From Anaerolineae bacterium (GTDB lineage: Bacteria > Chloroflexota > Anaerolineae > Aggregatilineales > Phototrophicaceae), in assembly GCA_026645945.1 (NCBI GenBank), contig JAPKMO010000012.1, positions 1 to 56,215 of the forward strand: a stretch of 56,215 nt of DNA, written 5' to 3'. Within the stretch, counting starts at the first letter, position 1, and every line of letters begins with the position of its first letter. The notes beneath the pieces are model-generated. The model was not told where the DNA came from and did not search any database. It was given only the letters and a program-made list of their open reading frames with translations. This document shows positions 9,687 through 18,933 of this stretch, one piece after another. The translations under genes were made by a program, and so were the position numbers.

Positions 9687-10082
9687 TTACTCGCGGCTGT
9701 TGCAGTATTCGGCATAGGCTGCCGCGTCCAGCAGCTCGGCAGCCTCGCCGGGGTCGGCGATCTCGAATTTGACCACCCACCCCTTGCCGTAGGGGTCGCT
9801 GTTTATCAGTTCAGGCTCGTCCTCCAGCGCCTGGTTGACCTCGGTGATTTTGCCGCTGACCGGCGCGTAAATATCCGAGGCGGCCTTGACCGACTCTACC
9901 GCGCAAAAGCTGGTTCCTTTTTTCAGCGTGTCGCCTTTATCCGGCAGGTCTACATACACGATGTCATTAAGCTGGTCTTGCGCGTAATCGGTAAGGCCCA
10001 TCGTGCCAACATTACCTTCGATCCGAAGCCATTCATCGTTGCGGGTATATTTCAAATCTTCCGGCGTTTTCCAACTGCCCAT
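9687..10082 (-). CDS. gcvH: Glycine cleavage system H protein
   Basis: GcvH carries the lipoyl arm that shuttles the aminomethyl group between the P, T and L proteins. The 131-residue product starts at ATG before GSWKTPEDLKYTRNDEW, with AAGGAGAG seven bases upstream; a longer reading would run into the riboswitch. The lipoylation lysine is in VESVKAASDIYAP. It is the first gene after the riboswitch and terminator, so it is the most directly regulated. Confidence 0.95.
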   Translation of the reverse strand: MGSWKTPEDLKYTRNDEWLRIEGNVGTMGLTDYAQDQLNDIVYVDLPDKGDTLKKGTSFCAVESVKAASDIYAPVSGKITEVNQALEDEPELINSDPYGKGWVVKFEIADPGEAAELLDAAAYAEYCNSRE

Positions 10083-10122
10083 GTTGCTCTCCTTATAGGT
10101 TATCTGTTGATAAAAATGAAAA

Positions 10123-10151
10123 AGAGCGCACCAGCGAATGCTGTGCGCTCT
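10123..10151 (-). terminator. Riboswitch expression-platform terminator
   Basis: On the minus strand AGAGCGCAC pairs with GTGCGCTCT across an 11-base loop and is followed by TTTTTCATTTTTA. It lies between the glycine aptamer and gcvH, where an intrinsic terminator controlled by ligand binding belongs. In known glycine riboswitches of this layout, glycine turns expression on. Confidence 0.85.
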
Positions 10152-10182
10152 GTCAGCAATTCTCGCCTTCAGAGTGAGCAGC

Positions 10183-10277
10183 CTGCAAATCCTTGAACCT
10201 GAGAGTTTCACCACCCGGCCAGCGATACCGGACGGCTTGCCCCTTCGGCGTCTCGACGGCGAGAACTCTCTTTGCAG
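10183..10277 (-). ncRNA. Glycine riboswitch, single aptamer
   Basis: The minus strand carries the hallmarks of the gcvT-type aptamer. P1 is CTGCAAA with TTTGCAG. Next comes AGAGAG, then the conserved GCCGAAGGGGCAAGCC, and then GAAACTCTCAGGTTCAAGGA, corresponding to the consensus CUCUCAGGCAAAAGGAC. Only one aptamer is obvious; the 30 bases after it do not repeat these motifs. It precedes gcvH-gcvPA-gcvPB and should let glycine induce its own breakdown. Confidence 0.9.
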
Positions 10278-10295
10278 ACCGTTCGATTTGTCTTC

Positions 10296-10324
10296 ATTTT
10301 AACCGGTTTGCCGGTGGATGGCAA
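10296..10324 (-). promoter_or_regulatory. Promoter of the gcv operon
   Basis: On the minus strand TTGCCA is followed by exactly 17 bases and TAAAAT. Transcription would begin roughly 10 bases before the riboswitch P1 stem, which fits the aptamer boundary well. Confidence 0.7.
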
Positions 10325-10334
10325 CGATACAGCC

Positions 10335-10757
10335 TTAAGCTTCGGCGGTCTGCTCCGGCTGGACAGGCAGCCAATCGTACAGCGTCTTACGCACGCTGTC
10401 GCTTAAGGACAGGTTGAAGGCCATGTGGCCGGTTGCATCGGCGACGAGCGTCGGGCGCATGAGCAGCACGCCGTTCGGCTGGAGGCCGAGTGCCAGGAAA
10501 GCCTGCCCGGTGCCGACCTGCCGCGTGGTTTGCAGCCCTTCGACCGGCTGTAAGCGGGCCAGAACCCGCGTGAATTCCTCGAAACGCGGGCGCAGCGCGA
10601 TCTCCAGCGGGCCATAGCTGGCTGAAATGACGATATAACTGCCCTCGCGGCGCATAGCCACAACCGGGGTTGCTTCATCCTCCTGCCCGGCTTCCAGGTA
10701 AATCACGCCGATTTCGGTGTTCACCCTGGCCTGATTGAGTTGTTTGAAGTTTCTCAT
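10335..10757 (-). CDS. Unknown 140-residue protein
   Basis: No family is recognised. The product (MRNFKQLNQARVNTEIGV...) has no signal peptide or membrane segment. The pattern of alternating hydrophobic residues (VVAMRREGSYIVISASYG, GVLLMRPTLVADATGH) suggests a beta-rich N-terminal and central part, followed by a short helical C-terminus. A G-rich stretch GGGGGCACCC precedes ATG. Coding is supported by clean reading and a separate promoter. It sits between the gcv operon and murF-alr on the same strand without obvious functional link. Confidence 0.6.
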   Translation of the reverse strand: MRNFKQLNQARVNTEIGVIYLEAGQEDEATPVVAMRREGSYIVISASYGPLEIALRPRFEEFTRVLARLQPVEGLQTTRQVGTGQAFLALGLQPNGVLLMRPTLVADATGHMAFNLSLSDSVRKTLYDWLPVQPEQTAEA

Positions 10758-10800
10758 GGGTGCCCCCTCGCTCCAAAGTTCACAAAACGGCTGATGGGCG

Positions 10801-10809
10801 AGTATAACA
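10801..10809 (-). promoter_or_regulatory. Extended -10 promoter of the 140-residue protein gene
   Basis: The minus strand reads TGTTATACT: a TATACT -10 box with the TGn extension. No convincing -35 is present, as is common for extended -10 promoters. The leader would be about 40 bases. Confidence 0.5.
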
Positions 10810-10857
10810 CAAGAGTGCCAAGTGAAAAGTAAAAAGTTGGGAAATGAAAGGCAAAAA

Positions 10858-10903
10858 AGCGAAATCGGAAAACACGATCAGATAACCAGGTGCCGATTTC
10901 GCT
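10858..10903 (-). terminator. Intrinsic terminator of murF-alr
   Basis: A perfect 11-bp stem, AGCGAAATCGG with CCGATTTCGCT, closes a 24-base loop and is followed on the minus strand by TTTTTTGCC. It lies 23 bases after the stop of the fused gene. Confidence 0.85.
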
Positions 10904-10925
10904 GCGATTTTATGGCTTGTGGACT

Positions 10926-13481
10926 TCACCGCCGGGTCTGGATGCCCGTCAGCACTTCGTAGCTGATGGTGTTCAAGCGGCGGGCCAGGTCATCGGCGGT
11001 GATTGTCTCCTCGCCCTGCGCGCCGATCAGCACCGCTTCATCACCGACTGAAACGTCCGGGATGTGCGAAACGTTCACCACGATTTTTTCCATGCTCACA
11101 CGACCGATGACCGGCGCGCGGCGGCCATGAATCAGCACCTCGGCATTGCTGCTCAGGCCGCGCCGGTAGCCATCGGCATAACCCACCGGCAGCAGTGCGA
11201 TGCGCTCCTCCCCGTGTGTAAGGTAGGTGTTGCCGTAGCCGACCGGGTGGCCGGAGGGCAGGGTTTTGACCTGGCCGACGACCGTTTTCCAGGACAGCAC
11301 CGGGCGCACCCCGGCGGGCAGGGGCAGTTTTTCCGAGGGCGATAAGCCATACATCGCCAAGCCGATACGTACCATGTTAAAGTGATTGTCCGGCGAGGCC
11401 AGCGTCCCGGCGGAGTTGGCGGCATGGATGTAGGCGAAATTAAAATCGGAGGCGCGCAGCGGCCTGAGCAGGTCTTTAAAAATGCGTACCTGGCCGGCGG
11501 TATAGTCGGGGTCGCTGTCTGCCGAGGAAAAATGGGTGTAAATGCCCTCGATTTCCAGGTTTTCCAGATTAATCAGATGGCGGAAAAACGGAAGCGTCTC
11601 GCTTGCCAGCACACCCAGCCGCCCCATGCCCGTATCTACCTTGACGTGGACATGGAGCCTGCCGCCGATTTCCCGCGCGGCGCGGTTGTAGGCGCGCGCC
11701 AGATCGAGGTCGTAAAGCGTGAGCGTAACGCGCTGGCGCACCGCCTGGCGGACGAGGTGAATGGGCGTGTAGCTCATCACCAGAATCGGCGCGTCTATGC
11801 CTGCGTTACGCAGTTCCAGCGCTTCGGCCATCGAAGCCACCGCCAGGTATTCAGCGCCGTTAAACAGCGCCGTCCGGCTGACGGAAACCGCGCCGTGTCC
11901 GTAAGCATTGGCTTTGACGACCGCCATGATTGCCACCGTATCGCCGACAAAGGTTTTAAGGGCGCGCACGTTGCTGCCCAGCACATCTAGGTCTACTTCG
12001 ATCCAGCTTGGGCGGGCAGGCTGCGCCAGCGCCAGCATTTCCTGGGTGGTTTGCTGGCGCGGCAGGCCGGCGCGATCCTGGGCATCCCGCAGCAGGGCGC
12101 GCACGATCTGTTCCATTCGAGCGGAAGCGCCGCCGGTGACGATGATAATATCGTTCTGAGACGGCGTGAACTGCTCCTTGAGCGCCATAATGGCGTCCTG
12201 AATGCCGTAAGTTGTACACACGCGCCGCCGTTCCATGCCCTTGTCGAGCGCGGCGCGTCCGGCATGTGCGGCGTCGCTGCCTTCGGTGATGATGAGGTCG
12301 GCGACTTCGGCGGCGCGCTGGCCGACCAGCCGGTGCCCGTACTGGCTGTACGAGCCGAGGTTGTCCATGTCCCCCAGAACCAGGACAACGCGGCGGCGTT
12401 CGTTCGGCGGGCGCTCCTCGTTGACGGTCTGAATCCAGTTGAGCGCCGCCAGCGCGGACTGGGGGGTAGCGGTAAAGGTATCATCTATCAGCAGGCAGTC
12501 GTTTATGCCGGTGTAGGGGCGCATCCGCCCCGGTAGGCTGTCCATCTCAGTGAGGGCTTTAAGCGCGTCGTCGACCGGCGCATCGTAATACAGGCCGACG
12601 GACAGCCCAGCCAGCACGGCGTAAAGCTGGTGTTTGCCCAGCAGCGGAGTCCAGCGGCCAACGTAACGTTCGTTTTTAGAGCGCAGGTCGAAGCCGGTTT
12701 TGGTCAACCCGGTGACGATGTTATAGGCCATCATATCAGCGCCAAAATGCTCGATGCCAATGGTGGTTACGCGGGCGGGCGTGACGGCGGCCATCTGGCG
12801 CACCAGCTCGTCGTCGCCGTTGAGGACTGCCAGGCCGCTGGCGGGCAGGTGTTCAACCACAATGCGCGTCTCGCGGATGATTTCGTCCAGGCTGGCGAAC
12901 ATATCGGTATGCGCGTAGCCGATGTTAGTGATGATGCCGACATCTGGCTGGATGGTCTGGATCATCTCCAGCATCTCGCCAGGGTAATTGGGGGACAGTT
13001 CCAGCACCACGAAATCGTGTTCCGACGATAAACGCGCCAGCGAAAGCGGCAGGCTCAACCTGCCGGTGTGCAGGCCGTTGCTGCTGCAAACCTGATAGCG
13101 GGTCGCCAGCACTTGCCTGACGGCCTGTACCGTCACCGATTTACCGGACGTGCCGGCGACAGCGATAACCTGGATGCCGGTTTTGTTCAGCACATAACGT
13201 GCCCAGGCCATCAGCGCAGCCTCGGTATCCTTGACGATGATGACGGATAGCCCCTGGGTATCGAACTCTGGCGGGTTGGTGCATAAAATACCGATCACGC
13301 CGCCGTCTACCGCCTCGCGCATATACTGGTGGGTATCGCCCCGGTCGGTTTTGAGAGCAACGTAAAGCTGGCCTTCGGATGCCATCTGCGAATCGAGACA
13401 GAAGTCGGTGAAAACATGCGCCGCAGGCTCGCCAAAAAGCTGGCCGTTGGAGGCTTCGAGCAGGTCATACAGGCTAATCAT
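10926..13481 (-). CDS. Bifunctional MurF-type Mur ligase / alanine racemase fusion
   Basis: The 851-residue protein joins two steps of D-alanine use in peptidoglycan synthesis. Residues 1 to about 460 are a MurF-like ligase, which adds D-Ala-D-Ala to the UDP-MurNAc-tripeptide: the ATP loop is VAGTSGKSVT at 108-117, with TNIGYAH and DDTFTATPQSALAAL further on. Residues about 478-851 are an alanine racemase: PLP lysine in VVKANAYGHG, catalytic tyrosine region LLPVGYADGYRRG, and C-terminal RVSMEKIVVNV. MurF-Alr fusions are known, notably in Bacteroidetes. Two departures deserve note: the P-loop ends GKS rather than GKT, and the usual DDxYNANPxS is DDTFTATPQS. Both may be tolerated. It is divergent from tgt. 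Confidence 0.85.
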   Translation of the reverse strand: MISLYDLLEASNGQLFGEPAAHVFTDFCLDSQMASEGQLYVALKTDRGDTHQYMREAVDGGVIGILCTNPPEFDTQGLSVIIVKDTEAALMAWARYVLNKTGIQVIAVAGTSGKSVTVQAVRQVLATRYQVCSSNGLHTGRLSLPLSLARLSSEHDFVVLELSPNYPGEMLEMIQTIQPDVGIITNIGYAHTDMFASLDEIIRETRIVVEHLPASGLAVLNGDDELVRQMAAVTPARVTTIGIEHFGADMMAYNIVTGLTKTGFDLRSKNERYVGRWTPLLGKHQLYAVLAGLSVGLYYDAPVDDALKALTEMDSLPGRMRPYTGINDCLLIDDTFTATPQSALAALNWIQTVNEERPPNERRRVVLVLGDMDNLGSYSQYGHRLVGQRAAEVADLIITEGSDAAHAGRAALDKGMERRRVCTTYGIQDAIMALKEQFTPSQNDIIIVTGGASARMEQIVRALLRDAQDRAGLPRQQTTQEMLALAQPARPSWIEVDLDVLGSNVRALKTFVGDTVAIMAVVKANAYGHGAVSVSRTALFNGAEYLAVASMAEALELRNAGIDAPILVMSYTPIHLVRQAVRQRVTLTLYDLDLARAYNRAAREIGGRLHVHVKVDTGMGRLGVLASETLPFFRHLINLENLEIEGIYTHFSSADSDPDYTAGQVRIFKDLLRPLRASDFNFAYIHAANSAGTLASPDNHFNMVRIGLAMYGLSPSEKLPLPAGVRPVLSWKTVVGQVKTLPSGHPVGYGNTYLTHGEERIALLPVGYADGYRRGLSSNAEVLIHGRRAPVIGRVSMEKIVVNVSHIPDVSVGDEAVLIGAQGEETITADDLARRLNTISYEVLTGIQTRR

Positions 13482-13532
13482 GGCTTCCCTCTAAGACGGC
13501 GGAGGCGGCTGCCGCCGAAAGTTTTTATTATT

Positions 13533-13541
13533 TGTTATAAT
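13533..13541 (+). promoter_or_regulatory. Extended -10 promoter of tgt
   Basis: TGTTATAAT is a perfect TATAAT box with a TGn extension, 27 bases before the tgt start. The -35 position has no good match. The short leader leaves GTGAAGGG as the ribosome site. Confidence 0.6.
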
Positions 13542-13556
13542 GACGATGGTTTGTGA

Positions 13557-14678
<1,122 letters not shown>

Positions 14679-14770
14679 CCCAAAGGATACCACGCTCTTG
14701 ACCCCTCGTTTATCTGTTTTCCTTCCAGAATCCGGTTTGACGGCACGCCACCATCGAGTGTGAACCCGAT

Positions 14771-15580
14771 ATGCGGCAGACCAAACGCGCTCTGGCGATT
14801 CTGGCATTAACCCTGGCGAGCTGCAGCTCGCAGTTTGTGCCGGCCTCGACGCCGACCTCCGGCGTAGCGACCCTGCGCGTTTATGCCACCGGTGCGGCTC
14901 TGCCGCTGCTGAACGACCTGATCTTCTACTACAGCCGGGCGAATCCGACCATTACCTTTGATGTAGAATCCGGCAATTACCAGGTGATGCTGGAGCGGCT
15001 GATGCAGGGGGGCGCGCCGTTTTTGCTGACCAATCATCTTGCTTCGGAAAGCTTGTGGGCTGCCCCTCTGGGACAGGACGGCATCGCGGTTATTGTGCAT
15101 CCGTCCAACCCGATATCCGGCCTGACGACCGAACAACTGCGCCGCATTTATCAGGGGCATGTGGGCAACTGGCGGGACGTGGACGGCCCGGATATGGAAG
15201 TTGTCGTCGTCAGCCGGGAGGATGGCTCCGGCACGCGGGCGGAGTTTGAGCGGCTGGTGATGGGCGCGCGGCGGACAGCCCGTTCGGCGCAGATTGCCCC
15301 TTCTAGCGCGGCGATGGTCGCCAGCGTATCGCGCCAGCCCGGAAGCATCGGTTATGTTTCCATGAGTTATGTAGATGAAACGGTGCGGGCAGCATTGGTA
15401 GACGGCGTAGAGCTGACGCCGGACACCGTTTATCACAATATCTACCCGCTGCGCTCCACGCTGTACATTGCCGGGTTGAATGAGCCGCAGGATTATTACC
15501 TGAATTTTATCGCCTGGATACAAAGCCAAGAAGGGCAGATGGTGGTGGGGCAGCGTTATGCGCCGCTGCTGCGGCCATAA
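14771..15580 (+). CDS. PstS-like substrate-binding lipoprotein
   Basis: The 269-residue product resembles phosphate-type ABC binding proteins. It begins with a lipoprotein signal, LALTLAS-C18, so it should be anchored outside the membrane. Family segments include GIAVIVHPSNPISGL, LRRIYQGHVGNWRDV and SREDGSGTRAEFE, the last forming the oxyanion pocket in PstS. It is shorter than typical PstS (about 320-350 residues), and no pstCAB genes follow. It could bind phosphate, another oxyanion, or act as a sensor; the sequence does not decide. Confidence 0.8.
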   Translation: MRQTKRALAILALTLASCSSQFVPASTPTSGVATLRVYATGAALPLLNDLIFYYSRANPTITFDVESGNYQVMLERLMQGGAPFLLTNHLASESLWAAPLGQDGIAVIVHPSNPISGLTTEQLRRIYQGHVGNWRDVDGPDMEVVVVSREDGSGTRAEFERLVMGARRTARSAQIAPSSAAMVASVSRQPGSIGYVSMSYVDETVRAALVDGVELTPDTVYHNIYPLRSTLYIAGLNEPQDYYLNFIAWIQSQEGQMVVGQRYAPLLRP

Positions 15581-15586
15581 GTGGCC

Positions 15587-15961
15587 TCAGGCGGCGAAAC
15601 TGAACAGCATGGCATACAGTAGTCCGACGACTAGGGCCCACATGGCAGCCAGCGCCAAATCGCGGTAAAAACGCAGGCGCGCGCGCCGTTTTTCCAGCAG
15701 CATTTCCGGCCCGCGAATGCGGTAAAGCGCCCCGGCGGCCTCGCTGTTGCCGGGATTGACACGCAGCACGTTATCCAGACAGATCGAACTCTGGTCGAGC
15801 GAATCCACAGCCACGCTCATCCACAGCCAGGCAGCCTCAAAGTCATTGTCTTCCTGAATAAGCTGGCGCAGCAGGTAACGCGCCTCTGCCCGGCGCTCCT
15901 GTTTGACCAGATCAATCGCGTCTATCAGGCGGTCAATGCGTTCGGCCTGCGAATCGGCCAT
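15587..15961 (-). CDS. Small TPR-like protein with C-terminal membrane anchor
   Basis: The 124-residue product has an N-terminal helical part that reads like one or two tetratricopeptide repeats (EARYLLRQLIQEDNDFEAAWLWMS..., CLDNVLRVNPGNSEAAGALY) and a single membrane segment near the end (LALAAMWALVVGLLYAMLF). No catalytic motif is seen. It starts 9 bases after the PIG-L gene stop, so the two are likely cotranscribed. Similar small TPR membrane proteins of unknown role are common in Chloroflexota, to my knowledge. It ends tail to tail with the PstS-like gene, 6 bases apart. Confidence 0.65.
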   Translation of the reverse strand: MADSQAERIDRLIDAIDLVKQERRAEARYLLRQLIQEDNDFEAAWLWMSVAVDSLDQSSICLDNVLRVNPGNSEAAGALYRIRGPEMLLEKRRARLRFYRDLALAAMWALVVGLLYAMLFSFAA

Positions 15962-15970
15962 TCGGCAAAC

Positions 15971-16834
15971 TCACTCTTGGTCTACTTGTACCCCGGCGAA
16001 TAAATCGGTTTCGTCTATCTTATCATAATCGGGCGGGGGATAAATGCGCGTAAAACCCTGCGCGCCGCTGATTAATTGGCGCACAAACAGGGGCAGCCGG
16101 GGCAGGCCGCCGCCAAGCTGGCTGGCGTGGCAGGCATTGGCTTCGTCCCAGGCTTGCAGGTAAGCGCGAACATCTACTCGCGCGTGGGACGGCTCGACAT
16201 TTTCCAGCACCGCCACAAAATCCAGGTCGGCGTTTTTCCCGACGCGGCGTGGGTCGCGCCCGCGCAGGCGCATAAGCGTTACATAGAACCGCAGCAGCGC
16301 TGTGGGGAAGGCGGTGTAATACAGCTTGTACGGACGATAGGGCGGTTGGCCGGTTTCATAAGCGGCGTCCCCGGCCAGAAAGAACGCCTCGGTGGCGGCG
16401 CGCTGGATGGCAATATGGTCGGGATGGCCGTAACCGCCGTAGCGGTTGAAGGTGATGACCACCTGCGGTCGGGCCTCCCGAATAACCTCGACCACGCGCC
16501 GGGTGACTTCGGCCTGCGGCGCCTGCCACAGACAGGCCGGGTCGCGGCTGGTTTCGGAGTTCATCATACCGCTGTCTTTGTAGCCGAATTTATAGACCTT
16601 TTGAAAGCCCAGCTTGCTGGCCGCGCAGTCCAGCTCCGCCAGCCGCAGTTCGGCCACCGACTTGTAGCCGTTCAGCATCTCCGCCGAAACTGTCCCCACG
16701 TCTCCATTGGTGGCACAAATGAGATAAACTGCGGCTCCCTCGGCGACGTAGCGGGCAATCGTGCCGCCAGAGCCAAAACTTTCGTCGTCAGGATGCGCCA
16801 GCGCAAACAATAACCGCCGACCGGACACAATCAC
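15971..16834 (-). CDS. PIG-L (LmbE) family N-deacetylase
   Basis: PIG-L deacetylases remove acetyl groups from N-acetylglucosamine-containing substrates such as the precursors of mycothiol, bacillithiol or GPI anchors. The 287-residue product has the zinc motif AHPDDESFGSGG at residues about 13-24, ICATNGDVGT, and GYGHPDHIAIQRAA, which supplies the third zinc ligand. It begins at ATG before IVSGRRLLFA. Without MshC or BshC-type neighbours the substrate cannot be named; thiol-cofactor synthesis or general glycan deacetylation are both possible. Confidence 0.85.
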   Translation of the reverse strand: MIVSGRRLLFALAHPDDESFGSGGTIARYVAEGAAVYLICATNGDVGTVSAEMLNGYKSVAELRLAELDCAASKLGFQKVYKFGYKDSGMMNSETSRDPACLWQAPQAEVTRRVVEVIREARPQVVITFNRYGGYGHPDHIAIQRAATEAFFLAGDAAYETGQPPYRPYKLYYTAFPTALLRFYVTLMRLRGRDPRRVGKNADLDFVAVLENVEPSHARVDVRAYLQAWDEANACHASQLGGGLPRLPLFVRQLISGAQGFTRIYPPPDYDKIDETDLFAGVQVDQE

Positions 16835-16904
16835 TCTCTCCTGAAACCTACCCAGATACGAAGACGCTTATCTTAGCGTAAAATGAGCGATTTTTCCCGC
16901 TTCC

Positions 16905-16933
16905 TTGCAAAATATTCGCGCGTGGGTTATACT
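16905..16933 (+). promoter_or_regulatory. Promoter of the arsenic operon
   Basis: TTGCAA, exactly 17 bases, then TATACT. Transcription would begin around 16940, within the inverted-repeat region, leaving a 40-base leader to arsC. Confidence 0.75.
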
Positions 16934-16964
16934 TCAAGAAAAATTGTATCAATCTATTTTGAAG
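16932..16964 (+). promoter_or_regulatory. ArsR-type operator candidate
   Basis: Two nested inverted repeats cover the transcription start: CTTCAA with TTGAAG (perfect, 21 bases apart) and, inside, ATCAA-TCTATT-TTGAA, which resembles the ATCAA-N6-TTGAT core of known ArsR boxes with one mismatch. It would be the site for the ArsR-ArsC fusion encoded in the same operon. Confidence 0.55.
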
Positions 16965-16980
16965 CAAATGAGGTGGCGAG

Positions 16981-17406
16981 ATGGTTCAACAAAAGGTACT
17001 TTTTGTCTGCACCGGCAATTCGGCACGTTCGCAGATGGCGGAGGCTTTGCTGCGGAAGTATGCCGGCGACCGTTTTGAAGTTCACAGCGCCGGCTTAGAG
17101 CCGAGAGGTATTCATCCGCTAACGGTTCGCGTGCTGGAAGAAATCGGTCTGGATATCAGCAGCCAGCACTCGAAATCGCTCAAAACCTATATGGGGCGGG
17201 ATTTTTTCCGCTACGTCATCACCGTTTGCGGCCATGCCGACGCCAACTGTCCGCAGCCGCTGTGGGCGCAGGGCGGCATCAAGCTTCACTGGCCGTTTGA
17301 TGACCCCGCCGCCGTCGAAGGGGCGGAGGAAAGCCAACTGGCGAAATTCCGCGAGGTGCGCGATCAGATTGACCGGAAAATCCAGGACTGGCTGGCGACC
17401 GTTTAA
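16981..17406 (+). CDS. arsC: Thioredoxin-type arsenate reductase ArsC
   Basis: This is a low-molecular-weight phosphatase-fold arsenate reductase that turns As(V) into As(III). The P-loop is CTGNSARSQ with nucleophile C10, and two further cysteines, C83 and C90 (TVCGHADANCP), match the relay cysteines C82 and C89 of the Staphylococcus/Bacillus enzymes that hand the disulfide to thioredoxin. At 141 residues it has the family's length. GAGG precedes ATG. First gene of the operon arsC / arsR-arsC / metallophosphoesterase / aquaporin. Confidence 0.9.
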   Translation: MVQQKVLFVCTGNSARSQMAEALLRKYAGDRFEVHSAGLEPRGIHPLTVRVLEEIGLDISSQHSKSLKTYMGRDFFRYVITVCGHADANCPQPLWAQGGIKLHWPFDDPAAVEGAEESQLAKFREVRDQIDRKIQDWLATV

Positions 17407-17430
17407 CAGCCGGTTTTTCACCGGGAACTT

Positions 17431-18183
17431 ATGATTATGAACACTTCTCTACTTCAACCGCCGGGGTTCATCAAACTGCTGGCGAACGACCTGCGCTGGA
17501 CGCTGCTCAAGCTGTTGGTGGCAGGCGACCATCGCGTTCAGGAATTGGCCGAACTGATGGCTCAGCCGATGAACCTGGTTTCGTACCATTTAAAAAAGCT
17601 GCGCGATGAGGGCATGGTGCAGGTGCGCCGCAGCGAGGCCGATGCCCGCGATATCTACTACAGCCTGAATCTCGACCATCTGCGCGAACAGTATCAGGCG
17701 GCGGGGCGCGCGCTGCACCCGGCTTTTTTTACGGAAACCAGCGCGCCACCCATCACACCGGGCGGCCCTATTCGCGTGCTGTTCGTCTGCACGCACAACA
17801 GCGCCCGGTCGCAGATGGCCGAAGGGCTGATGTGCCGCCTGGCCGGAGGGCGGGTCGAAGCGCACAGCGCCGGCAGCCATCCGAGCGGCATTCACCCGGA
17901 CACCATCACGACGATGGCGCGTATGGGGATTGACATCGGCGGCCAGCGCGCCAAACACTTGAGCGCGTTCGAGGCGCAGCCCTTCGATTATGTCATCACG
18001 GTTTGCGACCGGGCGCGCGAGGTCTGCCCGACGTTTCCCGGAGAGGGGCAGCAGATTCACTGGGGTTTCCCCGACCCTACCGCGATTGACGACCCGGAAG
18101 AACGGCTGGCGGCGTTTGAGGACATCGCCCGGCGGCTGCGGTCGCGCATTGGCTATTTTTTGACGATGGTAACAACATCATAA
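17431..18183 (+). CDS. ArsR regulator - ArsC reductase fusion
   Basis: Residues about 10-95 form an ArsR winged helix (VQELAELMAQPMNLVSYHLKKL is the recognition helix pair); residues about 112-250 form a complete LMW-phosphatase/ArsC domain with P-loop CTHNSARSQ. Counting from the second ATG (17437), its cysteines are C118, C190 and C197, the same triad as in the stand-alone ArsC. Strikingly, the ArsR domain has no cysteine, so the usual As(III) site (ELCVCDL-type) is missing. Sensing may therefore run through the ArsC domain, or the protein may respond to something else. Either ATG (17431 or 17437) could start translation; GGGAA precedes both. Such fusions are known from databases but I recall no mechanism. 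Confidence 0.85.
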   Translation: MIMNTSLLQPPGFIKLLANDLRWTLLKLLVAGDHRVQELAELMAQPMNLVSYHLKKLRDEGMVQVRRSEADARDIYYSLNLDHLREQYQAAGRALHPAFFTETSAPPITPGGPIRVLFVCTHNSARSQMAEGLMCRLAGGRVEAHSAGSHPSGIHPDTITTMARMGIDIGGQRAKHLSAFEAQPFDYVITVCDRAREVCPTFPGEGQQIHWGFPDPTAIDDPEERLAAFEDIARRLRSRIGYFLTMVTTS

Positions 18184-18193
18184 GGAGCGAATC

Positions 18194-18919
18194 GTGAATC
18201 GTGTGGTTATTTTCGGCGACATTCATGCCAACCTGCCAGCATTGGAAGCGGTGATCGCTGATATGGACGCGCGCCGCCTGGCTGACCGTTACTGTTTGGG
18301 CGATCTGGTGGGGTATGGCACGTTTCCAAATGAGGTCGTCACCCGGATACGCGAGATGAATGTGCCGACGCTGATGGGCAATTATGACCAGGGCGTGGGC
18401 AATGACAGCGACGACTGCGGCTGCGCCTACACAAACCCGGTGTCAGAGGCGTTAGGGAAACGCTCAATTGCCTGGACGAACGCGCATACGTCCGCCGATC
18501 ATAAAGCCTATCTGCGTCAGCTTCCTGCTCATATCCCGCTGCAATTGGGTGATTTGCGGGTGCTGCTGGTGCATGGCAGCCCGCGCCGCGTCAACGAATA
18601 CCTGTTTGAAGATCGCCCGGACAGCAGTTTCGAGCGCCTGCTGGACGCCGTCGAGGCCGACGTGCTGGTGTGCGGCCATACGCATCTGCCGTACCACAAG
18701 GTTCTGCCCAGCGGGCGGCAGATCGTCAATGCCGGCAGCGTCGGCAAACCGAAAGATGGTGACCCGCGCGCCTGTTACGTCGTGCTGTCGGCGGAAAGCG
18801 CGCAGCTTGCGGTCGAGTTTATCCGTGTGCCGTATGACGTGGAAAAAACCGCCCGCGCCATTGAAGCCAGCGAGATGCCGCACGAATACGCCCAGATGCT
18901 CCGGGATGGCAAGGGTTAG
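18194..18919 (+). CDS. Metallophosphoesterase (YfcE/ApaH-like fold)
   Basis: The 241-residue product has the complete calcineurin-like metal set: GDIHAN, GDLVGYG, GNYD, GHTHLPY and NAGSVGKP, with two catalytic metals expected. It starts at GTG, preceded by AAGGAG at ideal spacing, 10 bases after the regulator stop. Substrate unknown: relatives act on phosphodiesters, dinucleotide polyphosphates or phosphoproteins. Its place in the arsenic operon, between regulator and aquaporin, suggests a role in arsenate or phosphate stress, for instance dealing with damaged phospho- or arseno-esters; this is inference. Confidence 0.85.
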   Translation: MNRVVIFGDIHANLPALEAVIADMDARRLADRYCLGDLVGYGTFPNEVVTRIREMNVPTLMGNYDQGVGNDSDDCGCAYTNPVSEALGKRSIAWTNAHTSADHKAYLRQLPAHIPLQLGDLRVLLVHGSPRRVNEYLFEDRPDSSFERLLDAVEADVLVCGHTHLPYHKVLPSGRQIVNAGSVGKPKDGDPRACYVVLSAESAQLAVEFIRVPYDVEKTARAIEASEMPHEYAQMLRDGKG

Positions 18920-18933
18920 AACGGGGGAAGCGG

